In this document: positions 38,415 to 47,642 of the stretch, piece after piece
Layout of the letters: the number at the start of each line of letters is the position of its first letter
Numbering within the stretch: position 1 is the first letter of the stretch
Source: Rallus limicola
Taxonomy: Eukaryota > Chordata > Aves > Gruiformes > Rallidae
Assembly (NCBI GenBank): GCA_022605955.1
Contig: JAKCOZ010000011.1
Coordinates: 2,166,537 to 2,230,536, forward strand
DNA: 64,000 bases
Direction of reading: 5' to 3'
Notes under the pieces: generated by a model
The model's input: the letters and a program-made list of their open reading frames with translations, nothing else
What the model was told of the DNA's origin: nothing
Database searches by the model: none
Position numbers and translations under genes: made by a program

Positions 38415-39313
38415 GGCAGATACTGCCTGTGACTAGTGGTGTACCCCAGGGCTTGGTGTTGGGTCCAGTCCTGTTTAATATCTTCATTGACAACATTCAT
38501 GAGGGAACAACATCCACCCTCAGTAAGTACCTGATGATCCAAAGCTGGGAGGAGTAGCTGACATGCAGGACACTGCGATGCCATCCAGAGAGACCTGGCC
38601 AGGCTGGAGAGCTAATGAAGTTAGGCAGGTGTAAAGTCTTGCACCTGGGGAGGAATAACCCTTTGTATCAATACAGGCTGGGGGATGACCTGCTGGAAAA
38701 GAGCTCTGTGGAGAAGGACCTGGAGGTCCTGGTTGATGACAGGGTGGCCGTGAGCCAGCAGTGTGTCCTGGGGCTGAGAGAGACAATGGGATCCTGGGGG
38801 CATCAGGAGGAGTGTGGGCAGCAGGTCACAGGAGGGGATCCTCCCCCTCTGCTCTGCCCTGCTCAGGCCCCAGCTGGAGTGTTGTGTCCAGTGCTGGGCT
38901 CCCTGGGATCAACCAGCCAGGGATCTCCTGGAGAGAGTCCAGAGAAGGGCTACAAAGATGATTAAGTGCCTGGAACATCTCCCCTATGAGGAAATGCTGA
39001 GTGAGCTGGGGCTGTTCAGTCCCAGGGGGAAATGGTCAGCCCCTTTTCAGTGTCTGTGGGGACAGGACAAGGGGCAATGGCTGCAAGTTAGAGCATAGGG
39101 AGTTCCGCACCAACATATGGAGGAGCTTTTCCCCAGTGAGGGTGAGGGAGCCCTGGGCCAGGCTGCCCAGGGGGGTGTGGAGTCTCCTTCTCTGGAGAGA
39201 TTCCAGACCCATTTGGACGCCGACCTGTGCAATATGAGCTGGGGAGCTGCTTTCGCAGGGGGTTGGACCTGATGATCTCTCAAGGTCCCTTCCGACCCCT
39301 GTGATTCTATGAT
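38415..39313 (+). mobile_element. CR1 LINE, longest copy, includes reverse transcriptase motif
   Basis: About 900 bp. It begins with a frame reading [20 protein letters not shown], the conserved CR1 reverse transcriptase segment, then continues through the ORF2 C-terminus ([20 protein letters not shown]) to a tail ending CCCCTGTGATTCTATGAT. Frameshifts and stops make it inactive, and the 5' part of ORF2 and all of ORF1 are missing. Confidence 0.95.
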
Positions 39314-39364
39314 ACTAAAATTTCTTGCCTGGTTCTGAATGTTAACTACATCAGAGCTGATTCT

Positions 39365-39911
39365 GGCCCTCTATTCCACTCTTGTGAGACCCCATCTGCA
39401 CTACTGTGTCCAGTTCTGGAGTCCTCAACGTAAGAAGGACATGGAACTGCTGGAGCATGTCCAGAGGAGGCCACGAAGGTGATTAGAGAGTTGGAGCACC
39501 TCTCCTATGTAGCCAGGTTGAGAGAGTTGGGCTTGTTCATCCTGGAGAAGAGAAGTCTGAGGGGGGAGCCTTATAACCCCTTGCAGTCCTTGAAGGGGCT
39601 ACAAGAAAGTTGGGGAGAGACTTTTTAGAAGGTCCTGGAGAGATAGGACGAGGAGTAATGGTTTTAAATCGGAAGGGGGGAGATTTAAATTGGATATTCA
39701 GAAGAAATTATTTCCTACGAGGGTGGGGAGGCCCTGGCACAGGGTGCCCAAGGAGGTGGTGGCTGCCCCATCCCTGGAGGTGTTCAAGGCCGGGTTGGAT
39801 GGGGCCTTGAGCAGCCTGGTCTGGTAAGGGTGTCCCTGCCCATGGTAGGCTGTTGAGACTCGATGATGTTTAAGGTCCCTTCCAACCCAAATCATTCTGT
39901 GATTCTCTGAT
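39365..39911 (+). mobile_element. CR1 LINE, 5'-truncated
   Basis: Starts at CTTGTGAGACCCCATCTGCA (the [14 protein letters not shown] ORF2 segment), continues to GTGTCCCTGCCCATGGTAGG and ends ATTCTGTGATTCTCTGA. Lies 50 bp after the previous CR1. Confidence 0.94.
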
Positions 39912-40828
39912 CTCCTGTTATCCCAGAGAATTGTAAACTTGAGACTCTGTTTTACTGTTACTAGAAAATTCCAGCTTTCTTGTTGGAGCCAGCAAAAGCA
40001 TACAGCAGTCAGTGGCTTGCTAAGAGGAGAGGGTTCAGTTCCATGCCAAGAGGAGATCAGTGTGCTTTGTGTGTTGTCATTTCTTCATTAGTTGGTGTCT
40101 CGGTTTCTTGCATCAACATACGATTGGGCAGCTCACGTATACCCCATTACTTAATTATATGTCTTTTATCATTTCTTGCCATAAAGTTAGGCATTGTCTA
40201 GCAGTTTTGTGACCATGTAATGATCTAGATCCATAAAATAATGTCATACAAGGGTTTCACCTTCTGGCTGTAGTACATCACTGTGTAGATCCATGAGGTT
40301 TCTTTAATTTTACGGGGCGTCTTTCATGGTGTTCTGGAGTTTTGACAAGTATCTATAAACAAAGTAAGTAATGTTCAGCAAAGGGAATCCATAAAATAAC
40401 TCCTATTGCTAGGAAAAATTGCTGTGTGGATTTCTGTACACATGGTGATCGCCTGGATTCCTGGCTCAGCCTCCAAGACATACAATATATTCATGTAAAT
40501 AAGAGTAGTATGGCAATTTTCAGCTGTGAGGTCTTGACATTCTCATCTCATGGCACTTGAAATATTTCTTGGCTCAAGGCAGAGAGGGGACTTTTCTCTG
40601 TTAGGAGGTGGGAGAGCTGAGGCATGGCCACAAGGCAGTTTGACTGGAATCCTGAGCTTCTGCATTCATCACCCATTGCTAGAAAAAAGCTTTTTCTAGC
40701 CTGTTTTCCAAGCTCTTCACTCTCCAAAAAAAGCTTTGTGCAGAACACAACCCCTTTGAACAGAGTTTGCAACTTCAAATAGACAGACATAGCGCTTTAT
40801 ATGACAGAAAGGATGAATGTCTGGAAGA

Positions 40829-40928
40829 ATCAAAGAATCATAGAGTTGTCTGGGTTGGAAAGGACCCCAAGGATCACTGAGTTCCAATCCCCTGCCACAG
40901 GCAGGGCCACCAACCTCCAGGCCTGGAG
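40829..40928 (-). mobile_element. CR1 LINE, 3' tail
   Basis: AATCATAGAGTTGTCTGGGT, AAAGGACCCCAAGGATCACT and CCTCCAGGCCTGGAGC. Same tail type as at 3880 and 5950. Confidence 0.9.
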
Positions 40929-41111
40929 CAAGTGGGAGAGCAGGCAGCAGGAGATGGCACTTTGCTGCTGATGCTGGTTCCCAGACCTCTTCCGCATCAG
41001 TGCTCACCTACCTCCTCATACTTACTATCTGGCATCTGCTCTTGCTGGATGTGGTGGCACTCACACCAAAGGGATCAGTCACCTGTTTGGATGCCCACCC
41101 AAAATTAGCTG

Positions 41112-41531
41112 GGGAAGAGTCTGGAACACAAGTCTGATGAGGAGCAGCTGAGGGAGCTGGGGCTGCTCAGCCTGGAGAAGAGGAGGCCCAGGGGATACCA
41201 CCTTGCTCTCTCCAGCTCCCTGACAGGAGGTTGTGGGGAGCTGGGGCTCAGCCTCTCCTCACAGATACCCAGCGACAGGACGAGAGGGAATGGCTGCAAG
41301 TTGTGCCAGGGGAGGGTCAGGTTAGAAATGAGGAGACATTTCTTCTCCCAAAGAGCAGTTGGGCATTGGAAGGGGCTGCCCAGGGAGGTGGTGGAGTCAC
41401 CGTCCCTCAGGGTGTTCAAGGAGAGGTTGGATGAGGTACTTAGGGACATGGCTAGTGAGTGATAGAGGTGGTACTAGAGGTTGGACTAGATGATCTTGGA
41501 GGGCTTTTCCAACCTCAATGTTTCTGTAATT
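41112..41531 (+). mobile_element. CR1 LINE 3' fragment
   Basis: GGAGCAGCTGAGGGAGCTGG and CAGCCTGGAGAAGAGGAGGC through GGTTGGACTAGATGATCTTG to an eroded octamer end. Confidence 0.92.
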
Positions 41532-42887
41532 TACACCTTAAGAGGAGTTTATGAAATCCAGGGTAGAAGTAGTCAGTGTTTACATGTAAATGTCATTGCC
41601 TCCAGAGCTGAAATGGTAGTACTGACATAGTCCACCCTTGATCTACTGAAAATGGAGCTGTTTCTGAAGTTTGGTTTGCTCTCAAAGCTAGCAAATCAAG
41701 TGAAAGCTCTGAGCAGTGCTACTACCTGTACTAATGTGTGATTCCTTGTAGCCAATGAGTAGCAACTTTGCAATGGGACGGTGTTTATGGGCATAGCTGC
41801 AACTGTAGATGGAAGCCATTGGATGACAAAGCAGAGCCTAAATCTCATACTGAACGTTAAAAATTTGTATTTAGAGTGAAATGAAATAAACTGGAGGGGA
41901 AGTAAGTGAAGTCTGCATTACCACCTCATATTCAAGAGGAGGTTGGACAATAGCAATTGCTGTATGGAGCAGAATCCAGGTTTGCATACAAACTAACTGC
42001 ACTGAGGCCAATCTCCTGAAGGAGAAATACAACCGTGGAAAATAATAGTTGCCTAAATATGCCCAACTCTCCCACTACCAAATGATCTACAATTAATACC
42101 TTCCTTTCCAATCCAGAGCAGCCATCCCAATAGCTGAACCTGCTGATGATCAGGGTTGATCAAAGAATTCTTGGGATTATATATGGGATTATATGGACAA
42201 TCTACAGTGGGAAAAATGGTGTAGTCCCTGCTTATGGCACATTTATCAGAGGAGAATGAAGTAACCAGGACTTTTTGTGGGGTTTCATGCAAATCTGATA
42301 AGCTCTGTAGAATGTAAATCAGTTCATTAAAATTTGTAAAGCACTTCAACTGTTTTCTCTTTTACTTCATTTAACTTTTATGGGATGTTTACTTCATATA
42401 CAATAAAATCCCAATTACTCTGAAAGAAAATACTGTTAAAAATATTCTATTCTCAATATGTTATTCTGGGGAGGGTTTAAAAGTTTTTAAATTGTGATTT
42501 TTATAAAACCCATGCTAGTCTGCATAGAAATCTCACTGTATTACCACTAATTTTCTTTGTGTAATCTTCATATCTTATCTAAACCCCTCAATATTTGTGT
42601 TTGTGTGCAATATATATACAAGTATGTATCTATGTGCATGTGTATACATTAACCCAGGGATCAAAACAGATCTTGAACAGCTCCTCCTTTTGTAGGACAC
42701 TAGTTAGGCTGGGGTATGTTGGGCAAAAAATAACTCAATGGTAATAAAACCAAGGCAGAGGCATGATGATGGCTTCTGACATGGTGCTTCACTTAACTCT
42801 GATATTCATGGTATTGCCTACTTGGTGTCTCCAAGTCCAATATTCTGAATGCCAAGATGACACTGCAAATGCCTCAGATGCTCAGTG

Positions 42888-42965
42888 TAGCTCCCGGCCT
42901 GGAGGTTGCTGGTCCTGCCAGTTGGAAATCTGTGATCCTTGGGGTCCCTTCCAGCGGCTCTGGGT
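42888..42965 (+). mobile_element. CR1 LINE, 3' tail fragment
   Basis: GTAGCTCCCGGCCTGGAGGT and TCTGTGATCCTTGGGGTCCC match the tail of the 3880 copy. Lies 160 bp before the exon at 43126. Confidence 0.82.
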
Positions 42966-43125
42966 GGGTATGAGTGGGTGCTGATGATACCTCCTGCACA
43001 TTCAGGTTTACATAATTCACTACATCTGTGTTATCCCTACCAGTTGATGCCTTCTAGTGAAGCTGCCTTGGAGTGTTCATGCTCTGATTTCTGACAAAAA
43101 CCTTCTTTTTCCCCCTCCCTTGCAG

Positions 43126-43208
43126 TTACTTCAATGAGAATCAATATCCAGACGAGGCAAAGAGAGAAGAAATTGCCAACGCCTGTAATGCAGTTATACA
43201 GAAGCCAG
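43126..43208 (+). CDS. HMBOX1: HMBOX1 coding exon (homeodomain middle, extended loop)
   Basis: A long C/T tract (43101-43121) and TTGCAG acceptor precede this 83-nt exon, and the donor is GTGAGG at 43209. It completes Ser, encodes 27 residues (YFNENQYPDEAKREEIANAC then NAVIQKP) and leaves G for a split Gly. These residues cover the end of helix 1, helix 2 and the start of the extra loop between helices 2 and 3 that sets the HNF1/HMBOX1 class apart from 60-residue homeodomains. The exon lies at the 3' edge of the largest intron, with a CR1 copy starting about 200 bp downstream. Open frame, splice sites and phase all agree. Confidence 0.97.
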
Positions 43209-43417
43209 GTGAGGAGCTGATCGCCGTGTCCTTTCCAAAGGCAATTGCAATTAGATTTCACCATCTCCTGCTCAATTTGGCAAATCCCATTTTATGGCTA
43301 TTACTAACAAACGTAGTGTGCTCGACCAGTTGTAGGTTTCTTCTCAATCTCATGTTGTTCAGAGCTGCCATACCTGGGTGAACATGAGAGGCAGTGCAGT
43401 TCTCAAACCTAAATTCA

Positions 43418-43740
43418 CACAATCACAGAATTGTAGGGGTTGGAAGGGACCTCCATTGCTCATCAAGTCCAACCCCCTGCCAAAGCAGGGTCCCTAGGAC
43501 AGGGCGCACAGGGCGGCATCCAGATGGGGGTGGAATCTCTCCAGAGAAGGAGACTCCACACCCCCCTGGGCAGCCTGGCCCAGGGCTCCCTCACCCTCAC
43601 TGGCAAGAAGTTCTTCCCCAGATTGAGGGGGAACTCTCTGGGCTCCAACTTGAGTCCATCGCCCCTTGTCCTGTCCCCACAGACACTGAGAAGAGGCTGC
43701 CCATGTCCTCCTGTGTCCCACCCTTCAGATATTGATAAAC
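43418..43740 (-). mobile_element. CR1 LINE 3' fragment
   Basis: ACAATCACAGAATTGTAGGG and AAGCAGGGTCCCTAGGACAG through the GACACTGAGAAGAGGCTGCC block. Nearly the same as the copy at 44362 in the same intron. Confidence 0.94.
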
Positions 43741-44361
43741 AGTAATCAGATCCTCAAAATGCCAATGTCTGAACCTTAAATTTCCACTACTTGAGATACA
43801 AAGTAAAAGTTGTGCACCTAAACATTTCACTTACACAGCTTTGTAAATAGCATTGCAATAGAAAAGAAGCCTGATAGGTTTTCATTCTTTACATTCAGTT
43901 GGTTCAAAGGACTTCTCTAAGCACTCAGTAGTGATCTGAGGACTTTATTACACCCCATTAAAGTGGGTATTACTGGTTCCGGTTTACAGATGGGCAACGT
44001 TAGGTTCATAGCCTGATGCTTGCTGGAGATCATAGAGCAGGTCCTCGGATTGGTAAGGAGCACAGCTTTCTCCTGTCTTTCAGTTTTCTTTACAGCTTCT
44101 AGACAGGGTGTCGTATCAGAATCTGTGTGTTAATGGTGAACCTTGGAGTTGGGTCAACAACTCCCGTTCTCCCTGTTCCTGCAGAAGTCGTACTTGGGAG
44201 AGGAACATGAATATTCAGTGTAGCATTAGTGGATGCACCTGCCTGTGCTTAGTTCTGCTAACCAAACACTTAGGGAGTTTTCAGAACTTGTCGTTTGGAT
44301 ACATTTACATTTTATTTAACCAGAGCAAAATGTATGCAAAAGGAAGTTAAGGCATGAATCT

Positions 44362-44781
44362 CAGAGTCACAGAACCACAGAATTGTAGGGATTAGAAGGG
44401 ACCTCCAGATATCGTAGAGTCCAACCCCTGCCAAAGCAGGGTCCCTAGGACAGGGCGCACAGGGAGGCATCCAGACAGGGGCTGGAATCTCTCCAGAGAA
44501 GGAGACACCACACCCCCCTGGGCAGCCTGGCCCAGGGCTCCCTCACCCTCACTGGCAAGAAGTTCTTCCCCACATTGGGGAGGAACTCCCTGTGCTCCAA
44601 CTTGAGGCCATCACCCCTTGTCCTGTCCCCACAGACCCTGAGAAGAGGCTGCCCATGTCTCCCTGTGTCCCACCCTTCAGCTATTGATGCCCATTATCAG
44701 ATCCCCTCTCAGGCTTCTTCTCTCCAGGCTGAACAGCCCCAGCTCCCTCAGCCTTTCCTCACAGGGGAGATGCTCCAGGCA
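44362..44781 (-). mobile_element. CR1 LINE, 5'-truncated
   Basis: AGTCACAGAACCACAGAATT through CTCAGCCTTTCCTCACAGGG. It extends about 100 bp further into ORF2 than its neighbour at 43418. Confidence 0.94.
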
Positions 44782-45227
44782 AAATAAAGACACAAAACTT
44801 CTTACATTTTGCTGCTGAAGGAGACATGTCACCACACTATATCCTTCCAGGATGTAGTAAGGGAACGTGCCCAGGGGTACACAGTTTGCAGCAGGGCTGT
44901 GAATTATTTGAGTATTTTGAATCTCCATTTTATGCTTGAAGTAGAAAAGCAGCCCTCAGTTCTCCCATGACTCTGGACTTAGTGGTTTGAATCTGCAAAG
45001 AACTTCCCATATTTCTGATTAAAAGAAATTGCCATTTATTCCTATACCATCTGGGTGCAGTACTTCGATCTGCATCAAGTTCTTTACTCTCAGTTATAAC
45101 AACTTCTCAGCGCTGTGGGTGTTTTGGGGGTTTATCACAGGTATGGATCCTTTGCCTACCTCTGGAACCAGTGAGTAACAACTCTTCCATGATTTTATTT
45201 TTCTCCCCCTCCCTGTTGCTTTCATAG

Positions 45228-45323
45228 GAAAAAAGTTATCAGATTTGGAGCGAGTTACTTCCCTTAAAGTGTACAATTGGTTTGCCAACAGAAGAAAGGA
45301 AATCAAGAGAAGAGCCAATATCG
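45228..45323 (+). CDS. HMBOX1: HMBOX1 coding exon (homeodomain recognition helix)
   Basis: The acceptor TTTCATAG ends at 45227 and the donor GTAATG starts at 45324. The 96 nt complete Gly, encode 31 residues and leave G for a split Glu. They include KKLSDLERVTSLKVYNWF and ANRRKEIKRRANI. The WFANRR core is the homeodomain helix 3 signature (WF-N-R), with Asn and Arg placed for major-groove contact, and the basic KEIKRR run is a likely part of the nuclear localisation signal. With the two preceding exons the homeodomain spans about 74 residues against the usual 60, as known for this atypical family. No base change disrupts the key residues. Confidence 0.98.
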
Positions 45324-47547
45324 GTAATGTATCAGAGAGCCTGTTCTCAGGGTTCAGTACGTAGGCTTGCTCAGGAGAGATGGGAATTATGTAAGCTTGG
45401 AGTAATGAAAATACTCCAGGTTCTGACATTCTTAAAAGAAACCTGGAGTAATTTTAAAAATTAGTCTCTTGCTGTTCCAGACTTTTTCTGACATAGGGAT
45501 AGGGGTTTAATTGATGGGATTCCATCAGCAGTGTAGGAAAAATGATGCTGTTATGAAGTTTTACTGGAAGATGAGTTTTAAAAACTGAAGTGAGAATTCT
45601 GTTGGCGGAGGGATAACTGTATTTCCCTGTGCTCAGGCTCCTTTGGGTATCTGAAATGCAGCCTAAAATAAAACCTTGAAATACCTGCATTAGAAATAAG
45701 AGAAATTGAGACGATTGCAAGTCTGCATCCTTAGTGTGCTGTTTAAATGAAAAGTGGCTCTTCTGAAGAGCTTTTATCTGGTTGTAGGTTTTCCTTGTGG
45801 CTGTGTTCCACTGAAACAGCCTTGGTTTTTCAGCCAAAACCCGGGGGTGTCTTTCTAACTGCCATCCCAGAGACCCCACAGGGATCTAAGAGTCCAGATG
45901 AGTTGTTTTACCTCCAATACAGCCACTGTGACCGCAGGTTCTGCCCAGCTTCTGCTTACCTGTGCTCCTTATTTATTTCTCATTATTCCAAGAGGTTGTG
46001 CAGTGACAAGCGGCTGGAACAAAGTAATAATTTTTCTTGATGATCAGGATAAACCAAAAGTCATTTCAGAGTGAGCCCTGCTGCAGGTTCTTTGTGTGAG
46101 TAGCGAAACTAGAAGTGACTCTGAACTTGTAAGAGGTAGACCCTGGTAATGTGAATGAGTGTGACATTTTCTGATGGCCAGAACTGGGAAAACTTCTGCA
46201 ACGCATGCAGGGGTTCTTGCACTCACTCAGCTGCTGGACAGAATCATAATATGTAGACAAACAGTTCAGTACCTGCCTGTTAACCACTGTTTTCACAGAA
46301 TTACAGAATGGTTTGGGTTGGAAGGATGACCTTAAAGATCAAGTCCCAACCCTCTGCAATGGCAGGGACATCTCTCACCAAACCAGGCTGCTCAAGGCCC
46401 CATCCAACCTGGCCTTGAACACTTCCAGCCACCACCTCCTTGGGCTCCCTGTGCCAGGGCTTTACCAGCCTGGTAAAGAATGGGGAAGAATGTCTCTCTA
46501 ATATTCAATCTAAATCTCCCCCTTTCCAATCTAAACTCATTCCCCCTTGTCCTGTCACTCCAGGCCCTTCTAAAAAGGCTCTCCCCAACTTTCTTGTAGC
46601 CCCTTCAGGGACTGGAAGTTGCTATAACGTTTCCCCCACAGGCTTCTCTTCTCCAGGATGAACAAGCCCAACTTTCTCAACCTGGCTACATAGGAGAGGT
46701 ACTCCAACTCTCTAATCACCTTCATGGCCTCCTCTGGACATGCTCCAGCAGTTCCATGTCCTTCTTATGTTGAGGACTCCAGAACTGGACACAGTAGTGC
46801 AGATGAGGTCTCACAAGAGTGGAGTAGAGGGGTAGAATCCCCTCCCTCAACCTGCTGGCCACGCTCCTTTTGATGCAGCCCAGGATGTGGTTGGCTGGAT
46901 TTTTGCTGTCAAACATTTGCTGTTTGCTTCTTCCTGCCATATTTGGGAATGAGACAAGTTTCTTTACATCATTTTACACGTTACAGAGATCTAACCTACA
47001 TTTAATGTTTTTAACAGTCTGGTGAAGGGCGAGGGAGGGACCAAAGCAAAGTTAGTCCAGGCTGGATGGAGTTACAGCCATATCTGTACTATATGAGGAG
47101 GAGCATTGGTAAGAGGTTCAAAACAACCAAATGGAGCTTTAGATGCTTGGATCCTAATGTGTATTTTTAAATCCCTTAAGTGCTTTAAAAAAAAGTCTCC
47201 ATCTATTTTCAGACACTCCCTCCTCCCCGTTCCCCCCTCCCCAAGTCTTGCTAGGCCAAACTATGTGGGAAGATCTACAGAGAAGGCTTTTGCTACACCA
47301 GTGCATTAGGAATTAAGCTAATTTCTAATAGGACTGGCTGGAAAACAAAGATTCTTACTCCCAAACAAGGCTGTTAGTTGGCAGGAAAAGGATTTCAGGC
47401 AAACCAGTATCTGTACATGTCCTACCTTCCAAATACTGGAGAGGGAAGTGGAAGAGCTAACTCTGCTTTTACTTCTTGAAAAAAGGAGTTACTTTTAATT
47501 CCTCTACTGCATCAGATAAATTAGGGATCCATTTGCTTTTTTCGAAG
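45324..47547 (+). other. HMBOX1: HMBOX1 intron, 2.2 kb
   Basis: GT-AG intron with one minus-strand CR1 copy (46294-46940). 45324-46293 and 46941-47547 look unique and show nothing recognisable. Confidence 0.92.
46294..46940 (-). mobile_element. CR1 LINE, 5'-truncated
   Basis: The minus strand reads [20 protein letters not shown] then [20 protein letters not shown], the CR1 ORF2 region after the RT core, and ends in a tail with AATGGTTTGGGTTGGAAGGA. It overlaps in type with the copy at 39365. Confidence 0.94.
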
Positions 47548-47642
47548 AAGCAGCAATCCTGGAGAGCCATGGAATAGATGTACAGAGTCCAGGAGGTCAT
47601 TCCAACAGCGACGACGTGGATGGCAATGACTACTCAGAACAG
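47548..47642 (+). CDS. HMBOX1: HMBOX1 coding exon (acidic/serine-rich C-terminal region)
   Basis: The 95 nt complete Glu, encode 31 residues (AAILESHGIDVQSPGGHSNS then DDVDGNDYSEQ) and end in phase 0 before GTAAGC. The acceptor is unusual: AAG-AAG-CAG at 47545-47553 gives three in-frame AG choices. I chose the first because it gives the IEAAILES junction I recall for the family. The later AGs would drop Glu, or Glu plus Ala. The segment is Ser/Asp/Gly rich, probably disordered, and forms part of the acidic tail. The polypyrimidine tract (47531-47543) is short. Confidence 0.94.

Larger units (their letters stand above)
17256..43125 (+). other. HMBOX1: HMBOX1 intron, 25.9 kb, splits the homeodomain
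   Basis: GT-AG intron carrying about nineteen CR1 fragments, a (TCCA)n microsatellite, a possible LTR relic and several homopolymer tracts. Large repeat-free stretches are 17256-19195, 19683-22651, 24928-26354, 28023-28887, 29961-31136, 31209-35504, 36971-37996, 39912-40828 and 41532-42887. In none of them do I see a gene, an RNA gene or a further HMBOX1 exon. Confidence 0.9.
43209..45227 (+). other. HMBOX1: HMBOX1 intron, 2.0 kb
   Basis: GT-AG intron holding two closely related minus-strand CR1 copies (43418-43740 and 44362-44781). The rest (43741-44361 and 44782-45227) is single-copy with no recognised feature. Confidence 0.92.
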
